From Phyto melanocephala (taxonomy: Eukaryota > Arthropoda > Insecta > Diptera > Rhinophoridae): 64,000 nt of DNA. The notes beneath the pieces are model-generated. The model worked only from the letters and a program-made list of their open reading frames with translations, had not been told where the DNA came from and did no database searches. Positions 12,290 through 23,619 of this stretch are shown piece by piece. Position 1 is the stretch's first letter, and each line of letters opens with the position of its first letter. The stretch is taken from the NCBI GenBank assembly GCA_941918925.1, contig OW799234.1, positions 70,927,043 through 70,991,042 on the forward strand, in the 5' to 3' direction. The position numbers and the translations under genes are program-made.

Positions 12290-12830
12290 TTTTTTACCTG
12301 AGCAGGTAATACGCAATACTGTAGATAGATTTATGACATAATGGAACCGTACCATGCACACAGTAGAGGACATCAGCGCTGTGGACAAGAGTGTAGCAGA
12401 GAGCTTAGAATTATTGATTCGACACCTGCCACCTCAACTCGGTTTTGTGATTAATGATTGCAACAAAATGGCTCGGCTTTCCATACAGCGAGTGAAAACA
12501 TCACTTTGTTGGTTAAATGTTTCGTAATCGAATTATCTCAAAAAATTGACCTGAAAATTAGCCACCTCCTTCATATAATTTGACATCTTTGGTCAATTTT
12601 TTGTGTAGGTACGTTTAGTCTTTAATCTATGTTTCTATTGTTTAGAAGCCAGCATTCAACACACTAGTGGCGAAATAAGATCGGTAATGCTATCAAAAGT
12701 TGTAAAAAATTTTACCGTAAGGATGGCATTTATAAGCCGCAATTGTGAAGGTCATATATCAGAAATTATTTTAAACATTCATTGCCTTATATTTTATAAG
12801 CTAATAAAGCCAAAATTTTAATCATTCCAT
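12290..12830 (+). pseudogene. Internally deleted mariner-type transposase relic
   Basis: Successive frames show pieces of a DUF4817-type transposase in the correct order. NTVDRFMT.WNRTMHTVEDI and SAVDKSVAESLE correspond to the ENIAAV signature region. QQNGSAFHTASENITLL corresponds to the middle catalytic region, where the expected Asp of QDGA reads Asn. ISRNCEGHISEIIL matches the conserved C-terminal GGHL.EIIF. The part with the first Asp is absent and the third is not recognisable. Ends are not defined. Confidence 0.6.
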
Positions 12831-12894
12831 TGATTTTTTTTGTTTAATTTAATTGTTTAAAAAGTAATTTACCTTTGAAAACAGCAGCAGAAAT

Positions 12895-13235
12895 ATGGTT
12901 AGACTATACAGGAAAGCATTGGCATTGGCCGAAAAACAAAGTAAACTGCAGGATATAAGACCGTATTATTCAATCATGACAACGGTTGTCCGCATGTTGC
13001 AATACCTGTTAAAAACTATTTAGAAAAAAGAGGTTGTTTAGTCTACTCGTATGCATGTTCAGACCTCACCTCGTCTGCGATCTATTTGTTTTGATCGAAT
13101 CAGAACGCTTTCTCCGGTACACGTTTCACTTCGGAAAAGTGTCCGAAATTAACTTGATTCATTATTGGGGCATAACCGAAATTTGCTAGAAGCCATTCAA
13201 ATACATAACTCTTTATGACTCATATTTAGTTTAAC
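12895..13235 (+). pseudogene. Mariner (DD34D-type) transposase C-terminal relic
   Basis: This is a different lineage from the DUF4817-type copies. A single frame carries NHDNGCPHVAIPVKNYLEK, matching the HDNARPH motif with the second catalytic Asp. It continues with ACSDLTSSAIYLF and NQNAFSGTRFTSE, matching YSPDLAPSDYHLF and the following conserved block of classic mariners. The Asp expected at the third catalytic position reads Ala (SSA). Upstream, RLYRKALALAEKQSKLQDI fits the preceding helix. There are stops after YLF and further on. The N-terminal half and both ends are missing. Confidence 0.75.
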
Positions 13236-13429
13236 ATGCTTAGCATAAAAGTAATAATGATTATGACAACAGCCGCAAAGCATTTTTCATTAACAAGGAT
13301 TTTGATAGAGTTTCACTGATTTCTAAATTTTAAATAACCGTATCACAGAATAATCAAACCGAATTTTCGTCCTTAAAAGAACCGAACGACTTCTGTAAGT
13401 ACACAATAGTAAAGGGGTTTTTAGGTGAT

Positions 13430-13700
13430 TAAAATCAAGTACTTATATATTGCTATGAAAGTAAGTACTTATTTAAGTCCCTATTTATAAGCGACCGTAA
13501 TAAGTACTTATAGCGCACAACATGCCAACTGGGCATAAGTGCATACCTGTCATGGGTTTAGGCTTTTATACCCCTCCTTTTCAACCTAACCTAACCTAAC
13601 CTAATAAGTACTTATACGAGTCCCTACTTGTAAGCGAGGATCGTAAGTACTTATTTAATTTCCTATTTGTAAGCAAGCATGGTAAGTACTTGGTACGTGC
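13430..13700. repeat. Cluster of AAGTACTTAT-containing units with an interstitial CCTAA run
   Basis: The palindrome-containing motif AAGTACTTAT recurs several times, each copy followed by a variant of 'AGTCCCTATTT.TAAGCGA'. A diverged copy lies at about 45350. Within it, 13583-13604 is four CCTAA units, the complement of the TTAGG arthropod telomere repeat. A minus-strand open frame over this cluster has no known domain. Confidence 0.55.
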
Positions 13701-14210
13701 TAAAATAATGGGCCAAATTTTAAGTAGTGAAGAACTGTTTTCTAGTACTTTCAACTCATGATTTTGTAGTGAGAGTTTTTGCTGGGATCTTGCCATAAAG
13801 GTGGAAAAACTCATAGCAAACAACGGCTAAAGCTTATAATTTTATATTGTAAAAATTTTTCAAAAGAGTATCTAAAAATTTCCCACAGTTTTAAGTTATG
13901 CAATCAGTGGAAAAAATTATGACAGTTAGAATTAAGAAAACGTGGGTGACTATTTGAATTAACATGGCCGTGTAAGAGAATAAATCAGCAGAAGCCAACA
14001 AACCTGTAAAGGTCATACTTTGAATAAGCTTCTTAATACCTCTCTATAAAGCACAAATAACAACAAAGAAAAATATAAATTTTATTTATGTACTTAAAAA
14101 TTTTTTATAAACTAAAAAAAAACTAATTTAGAAACTCCTTTAATTAAAAATTGTTTTATAAAGTTTAAGCACATACACAATAGAAGCAATATTTAACATT
14201 TATACCTTAA
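13701..14210. other. No gene seen
   Basis: AT-rich; no motif or repeat end recognised. Confidence 0.4.
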
Positions 14211-14713
14211 CGAGAAAAGCCCTGCGCGCGTTGCTGCGCCCCTTAATAAATAAAAATGAATTCTGAATTTAAGTTGAATATCAAGTGCAAAAAGCTAAAA
14301 ATTATAACTTTTTTTAATGGGCGTGGCCCTGCCCACTTTTCTAATCACGAAAACATATGGTTATGACAGCTTAGTATGTGTGCAAAGTTTCAGAAAAATC
14401 GGTCCAGTGCAAGTACCTCAAAATTAAAACTTTTTTAGGGGCGTGGCCCCGCCCACTTTTCTTATCACGAAATTATTTAGTCATGACAGCTCGATATGTG
14501 TGCAAAGTTTCAGAAAAATCGGTCGAGTGCAAGTAGCTTAAAATGATAACTAATTTTTTATGGGCGTGGCACCGCCAACTTTTTTTTACCCATAAACACT
14601 CCCTGGAATGTGTGCAACAACTTGCCGAAGTTTGAGTCCAATCGGTTTTACAGTTTCGGAGTCTATAGCTAACACACACACAGAGAGAGTTTCACTTTTA
14701 TATATATAGAAGA
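14211..14713 (-). mobile_element. Non-autonomous Helitron, family 1, copy 1
   Basis: Read on the minus strand it starts TCTTCTATATATATAAAAGT, runs into a CA/GT-rich segment and 'TTAGCTATAGACTCCGAAAC', and ends with a GC-rich segment (GGGGCGCAGCAACGCGCG). The last four bases read CTCG where the family has CTAG. The flanking bases fit insertion between A and T at the 5' end. Inside are about three units of roughly 120-150 bp, each carrying GGGCGTGGCCCCGCCCAC, an imperfect hairpin, and 'TGCAAAGTTTCAGAAAAATC'. No Rep/helicase coding is present, so it would depend on an autonomous partner. Short open frames here come from these units. Confidence 0.75.
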
Positions 14714-15694
14714 TAAGTTGCTTTAGTATCCTGAAAATGTATTGCCAACACATTCAACAAGTTACTCTTTTCATATTTGCCTACAATACTTAAAATTTTT
14801 CTTTTAATGTGGTTGCAATTTTGCACAATTTTCTTACACTATACCAGGGTTTTATTGTAGCTTTTTTGGTTGAAATCCTTTGTTATTATTCTGCCGACCA
14901 CAAACAATTTGATTTTACAAGAATTTTATTTTAAATGTTTCTTTTATTTATTTGTTTTTCATTTTAAGATTCTTAAGCATATTGCAATTGGGTTTTTTTT
15001 TTTAAATAAGTTTTATACAGACATTTTTAACACTGTATGTATCTGTGTTTGTGTGTGTGTTAGAGTATTTTGTAAGTTGAATAAGTTTAAAAGAAAAGTT
15101 TTCACTTTATAAACAGACACATAAAAGAACATAAAAAAAAACTATTTAATTAAGAGATTTTATGGTTTAAACTTTAGATAAATCGACTGGGTTTAGAAAA
15201 TATTTGTTTCCGAAATTACAAAACAAAAAACACAAATGCTGCCATCATAGACTTTAGTTTTTTTATGATCTCGTTGTGGTGACCTCTGCTATACCAACCT
15301 AAAATCTCTTGTCTGTGTATTAGTCAATTTTATATAACTAAAGGTATGCCTGTATGCATGTAAGTTTGTATGTATGTATGCATATTCGCTTTCCCTTAAA
15401 CGCGTTTGTGCATTTATTTAAGTTTTTATTAAATCATACTTATATGGTTAGTTTTATTAAAAGCTTTTCATTGATTATAAATTTATTGTGTGTGTGTATT
15501 GTGTAGTATTTTCAATTTCTACTTGAACAAGTTAAATATTTGGTAGAGCAAGTATATTATTTTCATATTAAAAGGGTATTACATGCTTGAAAGGTTTTCA
15601 ATGGTACAAAACTTAATAATATGAATTATATGCTTAAAACGTGCATACATACACACATTCATTGTATATATCTATATTCAAACACAATTGGTAA
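14714..15694. other. No gene seen; AT-rich spacer with GT and TGTA simple repeats
   Basis: Short GT (about 15045-15060) and TGTA/TGCA (about 15350-15385) repeats. No recognisable coding segment. Confidence 0.5.
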
Positions 15695-16432
15695 TCTATA
15701 TATATAAAAGTGAAACTCTGTGTGTGTGTGTTAGCTATAGACTCCGAAACTGTAAAACCGATCGGGCTCAAACTTTGGTAAGTTGTTGTACACATACCAG
15801 GGAGTGTTTATGGCTGAAAAATAGTGGCCGGGGCCACGCCCATAAAAAATTAGTTATCAGTTTTAGCTACTTGCACTTGACCGATTTTTCTGAAACTTTG
15901 CACACATATCGAGCTGTCATGACTAAATAATTTCGTGATCAGAAAGGTGGGCGGGGCCACGCCCCTAAAAAAGTTTTAATATTGAGGTACTTGCACTGGA
16001 CCGATTTTTCTGAAACTTTGCACACATATTAAGCTGTCATGACTTTACACTTTCGTCATTAGAAAAGTGGGCAGTGCCACGCCCATTAAAAAAAGGTATC
16101 ATTTTGAGGTACTTGCACTGTACCGATTTTTCTGAAACTTTGCACACATATTGAGCTCTCATGACCTTATGATTTCGTGATTAGAAAAGTGGGCAGGGCA
16201 ACGCCCATAAAAAAAGTTATAATTTTGAAGTACTTGCACTGGACCGATTTTTCTGAAATTTTGAACACATACTGAGCTGTCATGACTTTACAATTTCGTG
16301 TTTAGAAAAGTGGGCAGGGCCACGCCCATAAAAAATTATAATTTTTAGGTTTTTGCACTTGATATTCAATTAAAATTAAGAATGCATTTTGATTCATTAA
16401 GGGGCGTAGCAAAGCGCGCCGGGTTTGGCTAG
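15695..16432 (+). mobile_element. Non-autonomous Helitron, family 1, copy 2 (best-defined copy)
   Basis: The 5' end is TCTATATATATAAAAGTG with host A before it. The 3' end is CGCGCCGGGTTTGGCTAG with host T after it: the A|TC...CTRR|T signature of Helitrons, with a GC-rich block just before the 3' CTAG. After a GT repeat and a conserved 60-bp leader come four units of about 120 bp. The motif TGAAACTTTGCACACATAT recurs near 15891, 16011, 16132 and 16252. Each unit carries a GTGGGC...GCCCAT imperfect palindrome. There is no protein-coding capacity; an 80-residue open frame over the leader is an artefact of the repeat. Confidence 0.85.
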
Positions 16433-17006
16433 TGTATAATAAGCAACAATACAATAGCTTAATATGACCAAAGAATGTAAAATATAATCCAAATAGATAT
16501 GCATGTTAACGGTTTTAAAAGAGTAATTTTAATAAATTTGTACTTAATACAATATTTGCCAAGCTACAACAAAAGGATGGAAATTACGTATGTATGTGTT
16601 TGAAATATCAAAAATATTTAATAATACAAATTTTCTTTGAATAGAAATTTACGCTTTATTTAAAAATTATTAAAAACTAATTTTTTTTAATTTTTATCAT
16701 TTTTTTTATAAAAGGTTGTTTCAATAAATTTTTTTGTATAAACGAGTTTTTTTAATAATTTTGATTTTATAAAAACTTTTCAAACAAATTCCCCTAAAGG
16801 CAAAGTTTCTAGACACGACAAAAAAAAACTTGTTGATAACTCGCTAGTACTAAATAAAAAAAGTTTTTAAGGACCAATACATATGATCTGTATTAGTAAG
16901 ATGTACTCATGTCTTACAGATTTTCTCTAATACTTTGAAATTTAAATTTTACCATTAAAAAATTAAAAGTCTATATGTTAGGTTAGGTTTAAGCACAGCA
17001 CACAAT
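16433..17006. other. No gene seen
   Basis: AT-rich with several TTTTTT runs. Nothing else supported. Confidence 0.4.
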
Positions 17007-17182
17007 TACTAAAAGGTTTTCCAAAAAAGAGTGATATGATTTCTTTAAAAAAAACACACTCTTCTTTTTAAGGAAATTCAAATGTTTTTTATTTGATGTG
17101 AAGTAAAATCGATACAATTAAGTTATAAATAAAACATCATTCAAATGGTTTTCACGAATTCTTCTGCAGGAACGAATTCGAC
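17007..17182. repeat. Left arm of long inverted repeat
   Basis: Pairs with 17748-17924 at roughly 85-90% identity by eye. Conserved blocks include TTTCTTTAAAA, AAGTAAAATCGATACAATTA and CTTCTGCAGGA. It spans the transposase C-terminal codons plus the 3' untranslated end. Confidence 0.8.
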
Positions 17183-17747
17183 GAACCCGATTTTCGAGCA
17201 CTTTTGCCACTATATCAAGTCGTATACCATGAATAGGACGTTCAATATTTACTTTATATGCTTGAAGAGAGTCTGGTTTATTTCTAAAGACCAATGACTT
17301 CAACTAAGCCCACAAGAAATAGTTTAATGGTTTTAAATCACTACTTCTTGGAGGCCATTCAATATCAGAATTTCTTAAAATAAGCGAATCTCCAAAATTT
17401 TCTTGCAATAATTCAATTGTTGCATTTGCTGTGTGGCACGTAGCCCCGTCTTATAAGAACTAAATGTTGTCAAGATCAACTTCTTCTAATTTCGGCCATA
17501 AAATGTTGGTTATCATTGATTCATACAGCTCTAAATTGATAGTAACGGTGTTCATTTCGAAAGAAGAAGGGACCAATGATTCCACTAGACCAAAAGCCAC
17601 AACAAACTGTAAGTTTAGGCGAATGTAATGGTTTTTCATGAACAATTTGTGGATTTTCCTCGCACCAGAATCGACAGTTTTGTTTATTTACTGCAGCACT
17701 GAAAGTGAGCGTTGATTTAGTGGAAAACGTGCTCGAGAAATGGTTTT

Positions 17748-17924
17748 ATCGAATTCGCTCCTGCAGAAGAAGTCGTGGAGGAAATTTGAATATCGTATTA
17801 TTTAGAACTTAATTGTATCGATTTTACTTCACATTTAATAAAAAACTTTTGAGTTTCCTTAAAAAGAAGTGTGTGTTTTTTTTTAAAGAAATCATATCAC
17901 TCTTATTGGGAAACCTTTTACTTT
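17748..17924. repeat. Right arm of long inverted repeat
   Basis: Reverse complement of the left arm at 17007. Read on the plus strand it re-encodes a transposase C-terminus (RIRSCRRSRGG...NIVLFRT), showing that this arm is an inverted copy of the element's 3' end and not an ordinary 5' terminus. Confidence 0.8.
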
Positions 17925-18639
17925 GCCCTACCCAGAGACCAATAAGTCAGTTGTACCTGTCCATCAGAAAGGAAATTAGGAGTATTCAAAAGATGAATTA
18001 AGTATAACAGAAAGAGAGAGTCTAAGTATAGAAAAAAAGGAAAAGTAGTGATGTTAATGGCCAATGCCGAGATCTTCTCTAATTTAAACAACTTCAGACC
18101 ACTAAAAGGGGTCACTTTAATGCCCTTCACAGAGAGCGTAATTTATTGCAATATTAATTTGCAATCCCATAGGATAAATATTTTCTAACAGCTTATGTCA
18201 AAGGAAGTCGATTGAGCATTGCTCGTCTGTCCATCTGTCCGTGTGTATGTTGAATTTAGTTTGTTTATTAAGTTTTTGATTTAAAATTAGATGTTTCTTT
18301 TAGTATCAATTCAATAAAAAAGGGTTAATTTTCAAATCAGTTTTAGTTTATCTTATTATCTTGTTAAATTTATACCTCCATTAACATACAATTTTAAATG
18401 AGTTTGAAATGTATTTTATTTCAAATAATTCATTGAAAATTTCCTTAAAATAGATTTTTAAAAAACATTTTTTTTTTTTGGATATAAGCCAAAGTTTTAA
18501 AATTTTATTGCCGACTTTTGAAATATGAATTTTTAGATCTATTTTTGAGAAATTAAACATTTTTTATAAATTTAAATAAACCTTTAAACCTTTGCTTTAA
18601 ACAAGAGTTAGAAGTTGCTGTCATTTTCCCTTTTCTTAA
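17925..18639. other. No gene seen
   Basis: AT-rich. A short 'GTCTGTCCATCTGTCCGTGT' block near 18226-18245 resembles the GTCCGTCTG motif of the B/C elements, possibly a decayed fragment. Confidence 0.35.
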
Positions 18640-19965
18640 ACTTTTTTTACTCCCAACACCAAAAAAAAAATGGTGTCTATTCCTTTTTCATTCCGTTTGT
18701 AACATATCGGAATATCCATTTTAGACCCCGCAAGCATATATTTTCTGAGTTCTGATTTCATTTAAGAACGATCTAGCTTTGTCCATCCGTCTGTCCGTCT
18801 GTTAAAAGAACGATAGAGCTCGAACTTAAAAAGGTTGGAGTATCAAATTTTGCCAGAATATTTCTTATACCCAAAGTTTGTTTGGGCTTAATCGGTATAT
18901 TAGGAAGGGAGTTATAGCTTTTAATGCGAGTGTAGGTCTAAAACAACAATGTCCTTCCTGTATCGAATTAAATGCGATTGTATCTAAACGCATTCATGTA
19001 GAGCAATACAAATTTCGCAAGTATACTTCCTGAGGTAAAAATTACCTGAAAATTGTTCAAATCTATACATTACGAAAGGAGTTATAGATCAAAATGTGTA
19101 CAAATTTATACCACACAGTGTCTGTTTTAATGTATTTAATTGTAAAACGTATAAAACTGACAAAATTAGATACAATTCTGGAATTTTCAAGACATTGCTT
19201 GATGGTCTAAAGATTTGTAACAACAGAAAACTAACGTGACACGCCCATTTTTACGCGTAACTCCCACACAACACTATATTTTCAATTCATATAATTTCTC
19301 TATTGGACGAATAAAGGACTCTATAATGAAATAACTAAGTTGAATTCATTAGAAAAAAGTACTTCGATACACCTTCTATAGCACCCACTTCACACATATA
19401 CCACTATCAATGAAACGCAAAATATCAGAAAGCAGACAAAATTATAAGTATGATGATGAAGTTTCGAATATACATACATATAGCTTTGCGGATGATTTTA
19501 CTACAATCATTTAATTTCTATATAGACAAAAAGAACTCTATAATAGATGATCTAAGTTGAATTCAAACATTAATTATATTATTGTAACATTAGGAGGTAG
19601 CATGCCCACACAATGCTTAAATTGTTTTTTAACTTCCTCGAGCTACCAATTGATACTCTTTAGTTTCCATCAAAATGAAATAATGTTGAAAAGAGAAATA
19701 ATCAGTAGAGAGAGAGAATAGTCAGTATCATTTCTAATGTAGAAATACTTACGTTTCATTTTGTAAGACTAAATTTAAGATAAAAAAAAGGAAATCTAAG
19801 TTACACAAAGCTAGTGATACATTTTTTTTTTTTAGTAAAAAGTGATTATTTCACAGCGATTACTGTTAAAAACAAAATAATAAATTTTGTGCTATAAAAG
19901 CACACTAAAATGGTGGTGGCTATTAAAAATTCAGCACAGCCAAATATAGTGCTCTTACTTGTTTT
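18640..19965 (-). mobile_element. 'C' element, complete but diverged copy
   Basis: Read on the minus strand it begins near 19965 with the family end (AACAAGTAAGAGCACTATAT in variant form, then a TTGGCTGTGCTGAA palindrome-like block and CCACCACC). It finishes near 18640 with ATGGTGT and AACACC in place of the family's GGTGGCGGGTAT. Internally it carries the shared 'GACGGACAGACGGA' block (18785-18805), CACGCCCATTTTTACGCG units and the 'CAGAATATTTCTTATACCC' region. Organisation matches the copy at 29936. No protein coding is recognised; the open frame at 19910-20128 overlaps the end module. Class is uncertain; a rolling-circle (Helentron/DINE-like) origin is possible. Confidence 0.6.
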
Positions 19966-21289
19966 GTTTGCTTTCGCTCAAAAATGTTGCATTCCAGTGG
20001 TTGCGTTTCTTTATATCATCACTATTACTTTGTCTATAATTTGGCAAAATGTTGTTAGAAATAAAGGTTTTAAAGAATCTTCAAGATATCTAAGGTATAT
20101 TGAGAATTTAGCAGTTAAAGAATTATAGCTTTTTCGTCAAACGAAAAGCAATAGCTTTAAACAACATATCATTAGAATATTTGCCCGATTGACTGATAAT
20201 TTAATTTATTGTAATAAAGGGGTTATCATGTCCTTGCCTTACTGTATTAACTACAAACAACTACAAACTTAATTTATTATTTTATGCCAAACATAGAAGG
20301 TATTTAATATAAATAATGTTCAATGATTTTCTCTACAAATATTAGGTAGCTGCTTTACTTCACAGTTATTGATTTATTTCTTTTTTTTTTCTGTAATGTA
20401 CAAGTAAAGTAGTTCTTTACTTTCGCCTTTATCCCTAAACAATCAGAGTAGAAGTAAATTGAAATGAAATTCAATCTGTAACTTAATATTTTTTTCAACG
20501 ATGATGGGGAGAATACAAGCATAAACACATTCACAATAATACAATACTCCTACACACATACATACTTACATACATACGTACGAAACTTCATACAAACATC
20601 ATTATTAATGTACGTCTCCATCATATACGGTTTATGATTATAAGTATTAATGGAAAAAAGGATATTTTCTTGTATCCATATCCACTGTTTAGTGAGTATG
20701 TAAGTGTGTGTATATGTAGTGGTCATTTAATAGGGATGTGTTTGTAGTTATTGTGCTTTTACTGTATCTGATTAAAAAGGTTTCCTTTTACTGGTCATAA
20801 TGTAGTTTGGAGTATGCATAAGTACATAACCACAAGTATAAAAAAGTGTTTTGAAATCCAACAATATTAGTATTTTCTTCCTTATTTTAACAAACACATT
20901 CGGTGGGTATGGGCTTTTTGTCTTGCTTAAATTAATTTTTTGTATTTAAAATACTTTTCATGGAAAGACAAGACTGCCTGGTTAATTCATGTTAAACTAA
21001 TTTTATTTATGAATTTGTGTATTGTATTCCCTTGTTTGGAAAAAAATTAAAGCCTTATTAAAAATTAGCTCAATAAGGTTTTAATTATACAACAATTATT
21101 GTTATTTCAGGGAAGGATATCATATTTCACTCGAACCAAAATATGTAAACACGTCTGTACTGTTAAGTTAGATCTTACGATAATAAACAAGCACAGTTGG
21201 CTTCAAATATTAGTCTGTGGAAAGTGAAATTCCCTTGAAGGAGCTTACGATTGTTGTGGTGATCTTTTTTCTTCATTTTAATTAAATTG
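19966..21289. other. No gene seen; AT-rich spacer
   Basis: Contains short TACA/TACG simple repeats near 20555-20585. No coding or repeat terminus recognised. Confidence 0.5.
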
Positions 21290-21455
21290 TTTTTATACTC
21301 GCCACTAAAAAAATGGTGGGGGTATATTCATTTTGTCATTCCGTTTGTAACACATCGAAATATCCATTTTAGACCCTATAAAATGTAAATATTCTGAATC
21401 ATGGTTTCATTTTATGACGATCTAGCTATGTACGTCCGTCTGTCCGTCTAACTTA
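21290..21455 (-). mobile_element. 'C' element 3'-end fragment
   Basis: TTTTATACTCGCCACTAAAA followed by ATGGTGGGGGTATATTCATT and 'GTCATTCCGTTTGTAACACA' is the terminal 165 bp of the C family (compare 32505-32665 in reverse). It is truncated after the GTCCGTCTG repeats. Confidence 0.75.
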
Positions 21456-21571
21456 TAGTTATTTTAAATCTAAATTATGGATTTTTTTGCGCAAGTGGCC
21501 TCGGCCTGCTTATTTATAGTCCACAAAAGTAACATAGTAATTAGTGCGGTTTTTTTTGATTTTTTTAACAC

Positions 21572-21714
21572 TTGGCCAATTCAAAAGGGTGTCATATTGT
21601 CATAAGTTCAATAAAATGTTTTAAATATTGCTTATTGTTAAATTTTTAAACCTTTTTAAATTTTTTTTTGTATTATGATTTATGACATTTGGGACACCCT
21701 TGTGAATTGGCCAA
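21572..21714. repeat. 143-bp MITE with ~34-bp terminal inverted repeats
   Basis: The left end TTGGCCAATTCAAAAGGGTG is mirrored by CACCCTTGTGAATTGGCCAA on the right. Pairing extends to GTCATAA on both arms with one indel and a few mismatches. The interior is AT-rich and non-coding. Confidence 0.75.
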
Positions 21715-23095
21715 TTAACTTTAGCAGAAAATTTATATAACTATCACTATCATTGAAGATTAACTGCAAACTCCCTTTCAGCAAATTTTACAGGAGAACT
21801 AAAAAAAACTTCATATTTGTAGCTTGAGAGGAAAACCAATAATTTAGTTGGTTTATTTTATGGTCTTCTTCAGGTATGACTACAGATTAAAAAAAAAAAA
21901 AAAATCAAATTGGAATTATTAATAAACACTGAACAAATAATGTACTGGATTTAGCAGTTTTTCTTATCAAGCCATTTTACACACTTCAAGACTGAAATTG
22001 AAGAATAACCAAGCGCTGGTCGACGAGGCGTAACTTTCTCTACCACATGGCATCACTTAAAAAGTGGATTTTATAGGTTTGCAAATTTAGGCCGTGTCGA
22101 ATCTAATGATACTCTTCACCATAATGTACTGAAGTATACTGGCCGCATTTTAATAAAGCCTTGATTTGATATTTAATGTTATGCGCCCGTTTGCTTTATT
22201 ATTCAAGGCGCCATCTTTGATTTAGAATTGAATTTACAAAGCAAACTGTATTCTACTGGTCCAGCCTTTTCTTTCGAGGGATTAGGAAAAAAAATATCCC
22301 CTATTATGTTTCCGACTCTATCTAAACTTTTTCACCATAGTTTACTATTGATTGAGTTGTTTGATTTGAGGGTTGAAGAGTACAAATACGCAGTTACTAT
22401 ATTGGATCCATATGTCCGACATTTTGCAGTGTATTTCATTTTGCTAGTCAAGTCCTTTTAATTGATACAAATATCTACCCTTCCGGTTGCCTATAAGCTT
22501 AAAATTTTAGTTTTATTTATAAATTTTAGGAAAAACAAAGCACCAGCTGTATAATGTTGCTTATATTTCCATTAATTTCAAAACCGAGTTGATTGTTTTT
22601 TTCAGAAATAATTTTCGAGTTTAAGGCCAAACTTACTTAGAAGTTTGAGGAACTCGTTATATTTAAAACAAATATGTATTTTTTGCTAAATAAATTTTGC
22701 CTATAACTTTGCTGATTACTGATCGATTTGCCAAAGATTTTTACGAATACCCCTGGGGACATATACAAAGAGTAACAAACTTGCCTATGAGTTAAAAAAT
22801 GGGTTAAAAAATGTTAACTTTTGCAGAAAGAGAATATGGGACAGAAAAGAGGCCGCGATTATACTTTAGAAAGGAAAAGGTGATTGTGTAGGCCTTTAAA
22901 AACGATTTATTCGCAAATATTTTTAAAATACTTATGATACGTACAGGTCTGTGCAATATCTTGGGACTTCTAAACATTGATTTCAACACCGAGGCGGATA
23001 AACAGATATTGCTCAATCGATTATTCAGTCAAAACCTTTATCCGTAGATAAATTGTATGAATTTGTGAAACTTCATTTACATTTTGTCGGCAGTG
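21715..23095. other. No gene recognised; possible decayed repeat
   Basis: A 77-residue open frame at 22228-22461 has no domain I recognise. The nearby 'TTTGCTTTATTATTCAAGGC' plus CATCTTTGAT resembles the D element at about 35086-35120, so part of this may be an old D-type copy. Nothing further is supported. Confidence 0.35.
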
Positions 23096-23099
23096 TGTG

Positions 23100-23575
23100 A
23101 GGTGAGTTTTCGTACATTTTGATCAAAGACATAATCATCTTAATGTATGGACTTGAACAGATTTTAGAGAGATATATTTTTTTACTCTGGAAATATACTT
23201 GTGAAATGGAAGTCACTATATGTCATTGCGTTTAGAAGCAATCGCATTTTGTTCAATGCCAAAAAGACATTTTTTATGACCAACTCTTGCATTACAAGTT
23301 ATAACTCTTTCCTTGAAGCCAATTTTTAACATAAAATCTTTTATTTATAGAAAAAATTTAATACTTTTAGATTTTCTTTTCGCAATTTATCGTGGTTTCA
23401 ACAACCCTGCAAAGGGGCATTGCTTGTTCGCCCTAAAATAAACCCTGTACTCAGAACATATATATTTTGTGGGGCCTTAAGTAAATATTTCTATGTGTTA
23501 CAGACAGAATGACTCAACGAATATGCCTCTATGTAATTTTTTTGGTTGTGGGTTATAATTCCACTTTTTCAATTA
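23100..23575 (+). mobile_element. 'C' element 3'-half relic
   Basis: It follows the order of 32170-32665: ACATTTTGATCAAAGACATA, a GCGTTTAGAAGCAATC block (GCGTTTGGACACAATTC in the other copy), AAGTTATAACTCTTTCCTTG, then 'ATATATTTTGTGGGGCC' and a terminal TTTTTTTGGTTGTGGGTTAT. Strongly decayed, with the GTCCGTCTG block deleted. Confidence 0.6.
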
Positions 23576-23619
23576 CTAGTTACATAGAGGATCGTCCAAT
23601 TAAAATTTAAACTACCGAT

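Larger units (their letters stand above)
17007..17924 (-). mobile_element. Mariner-type relic with inverted duplication of its 3' end
   Basis: On the minus strand, 17700-17120 reads the C-terminal half of a DUF4817-type transposase in three frames. NKQNCRFWCEENPQIVHEK is followed by a block like WSSGIIGPFFF, then NILWPKLEEVDLDNI, a QDGAT-like DGATCHTANATIELL, WPPRSSDLKPLNYFLW, and a C-terminus RIRSCRRIRENHL ... DVLFIT. I count 36 residues between the Asp of DGAT and that of RSSD. The N-terminal half is missing. The stretch where it should lie instead carries an inverted second copy of the C-terminus and 3' flank, giving arms of about 176 bp (17007-17182 and 17748-17924). The coding sequence has stops (for example before DGAT) and frameshifts. 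Confidence 0.8.
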
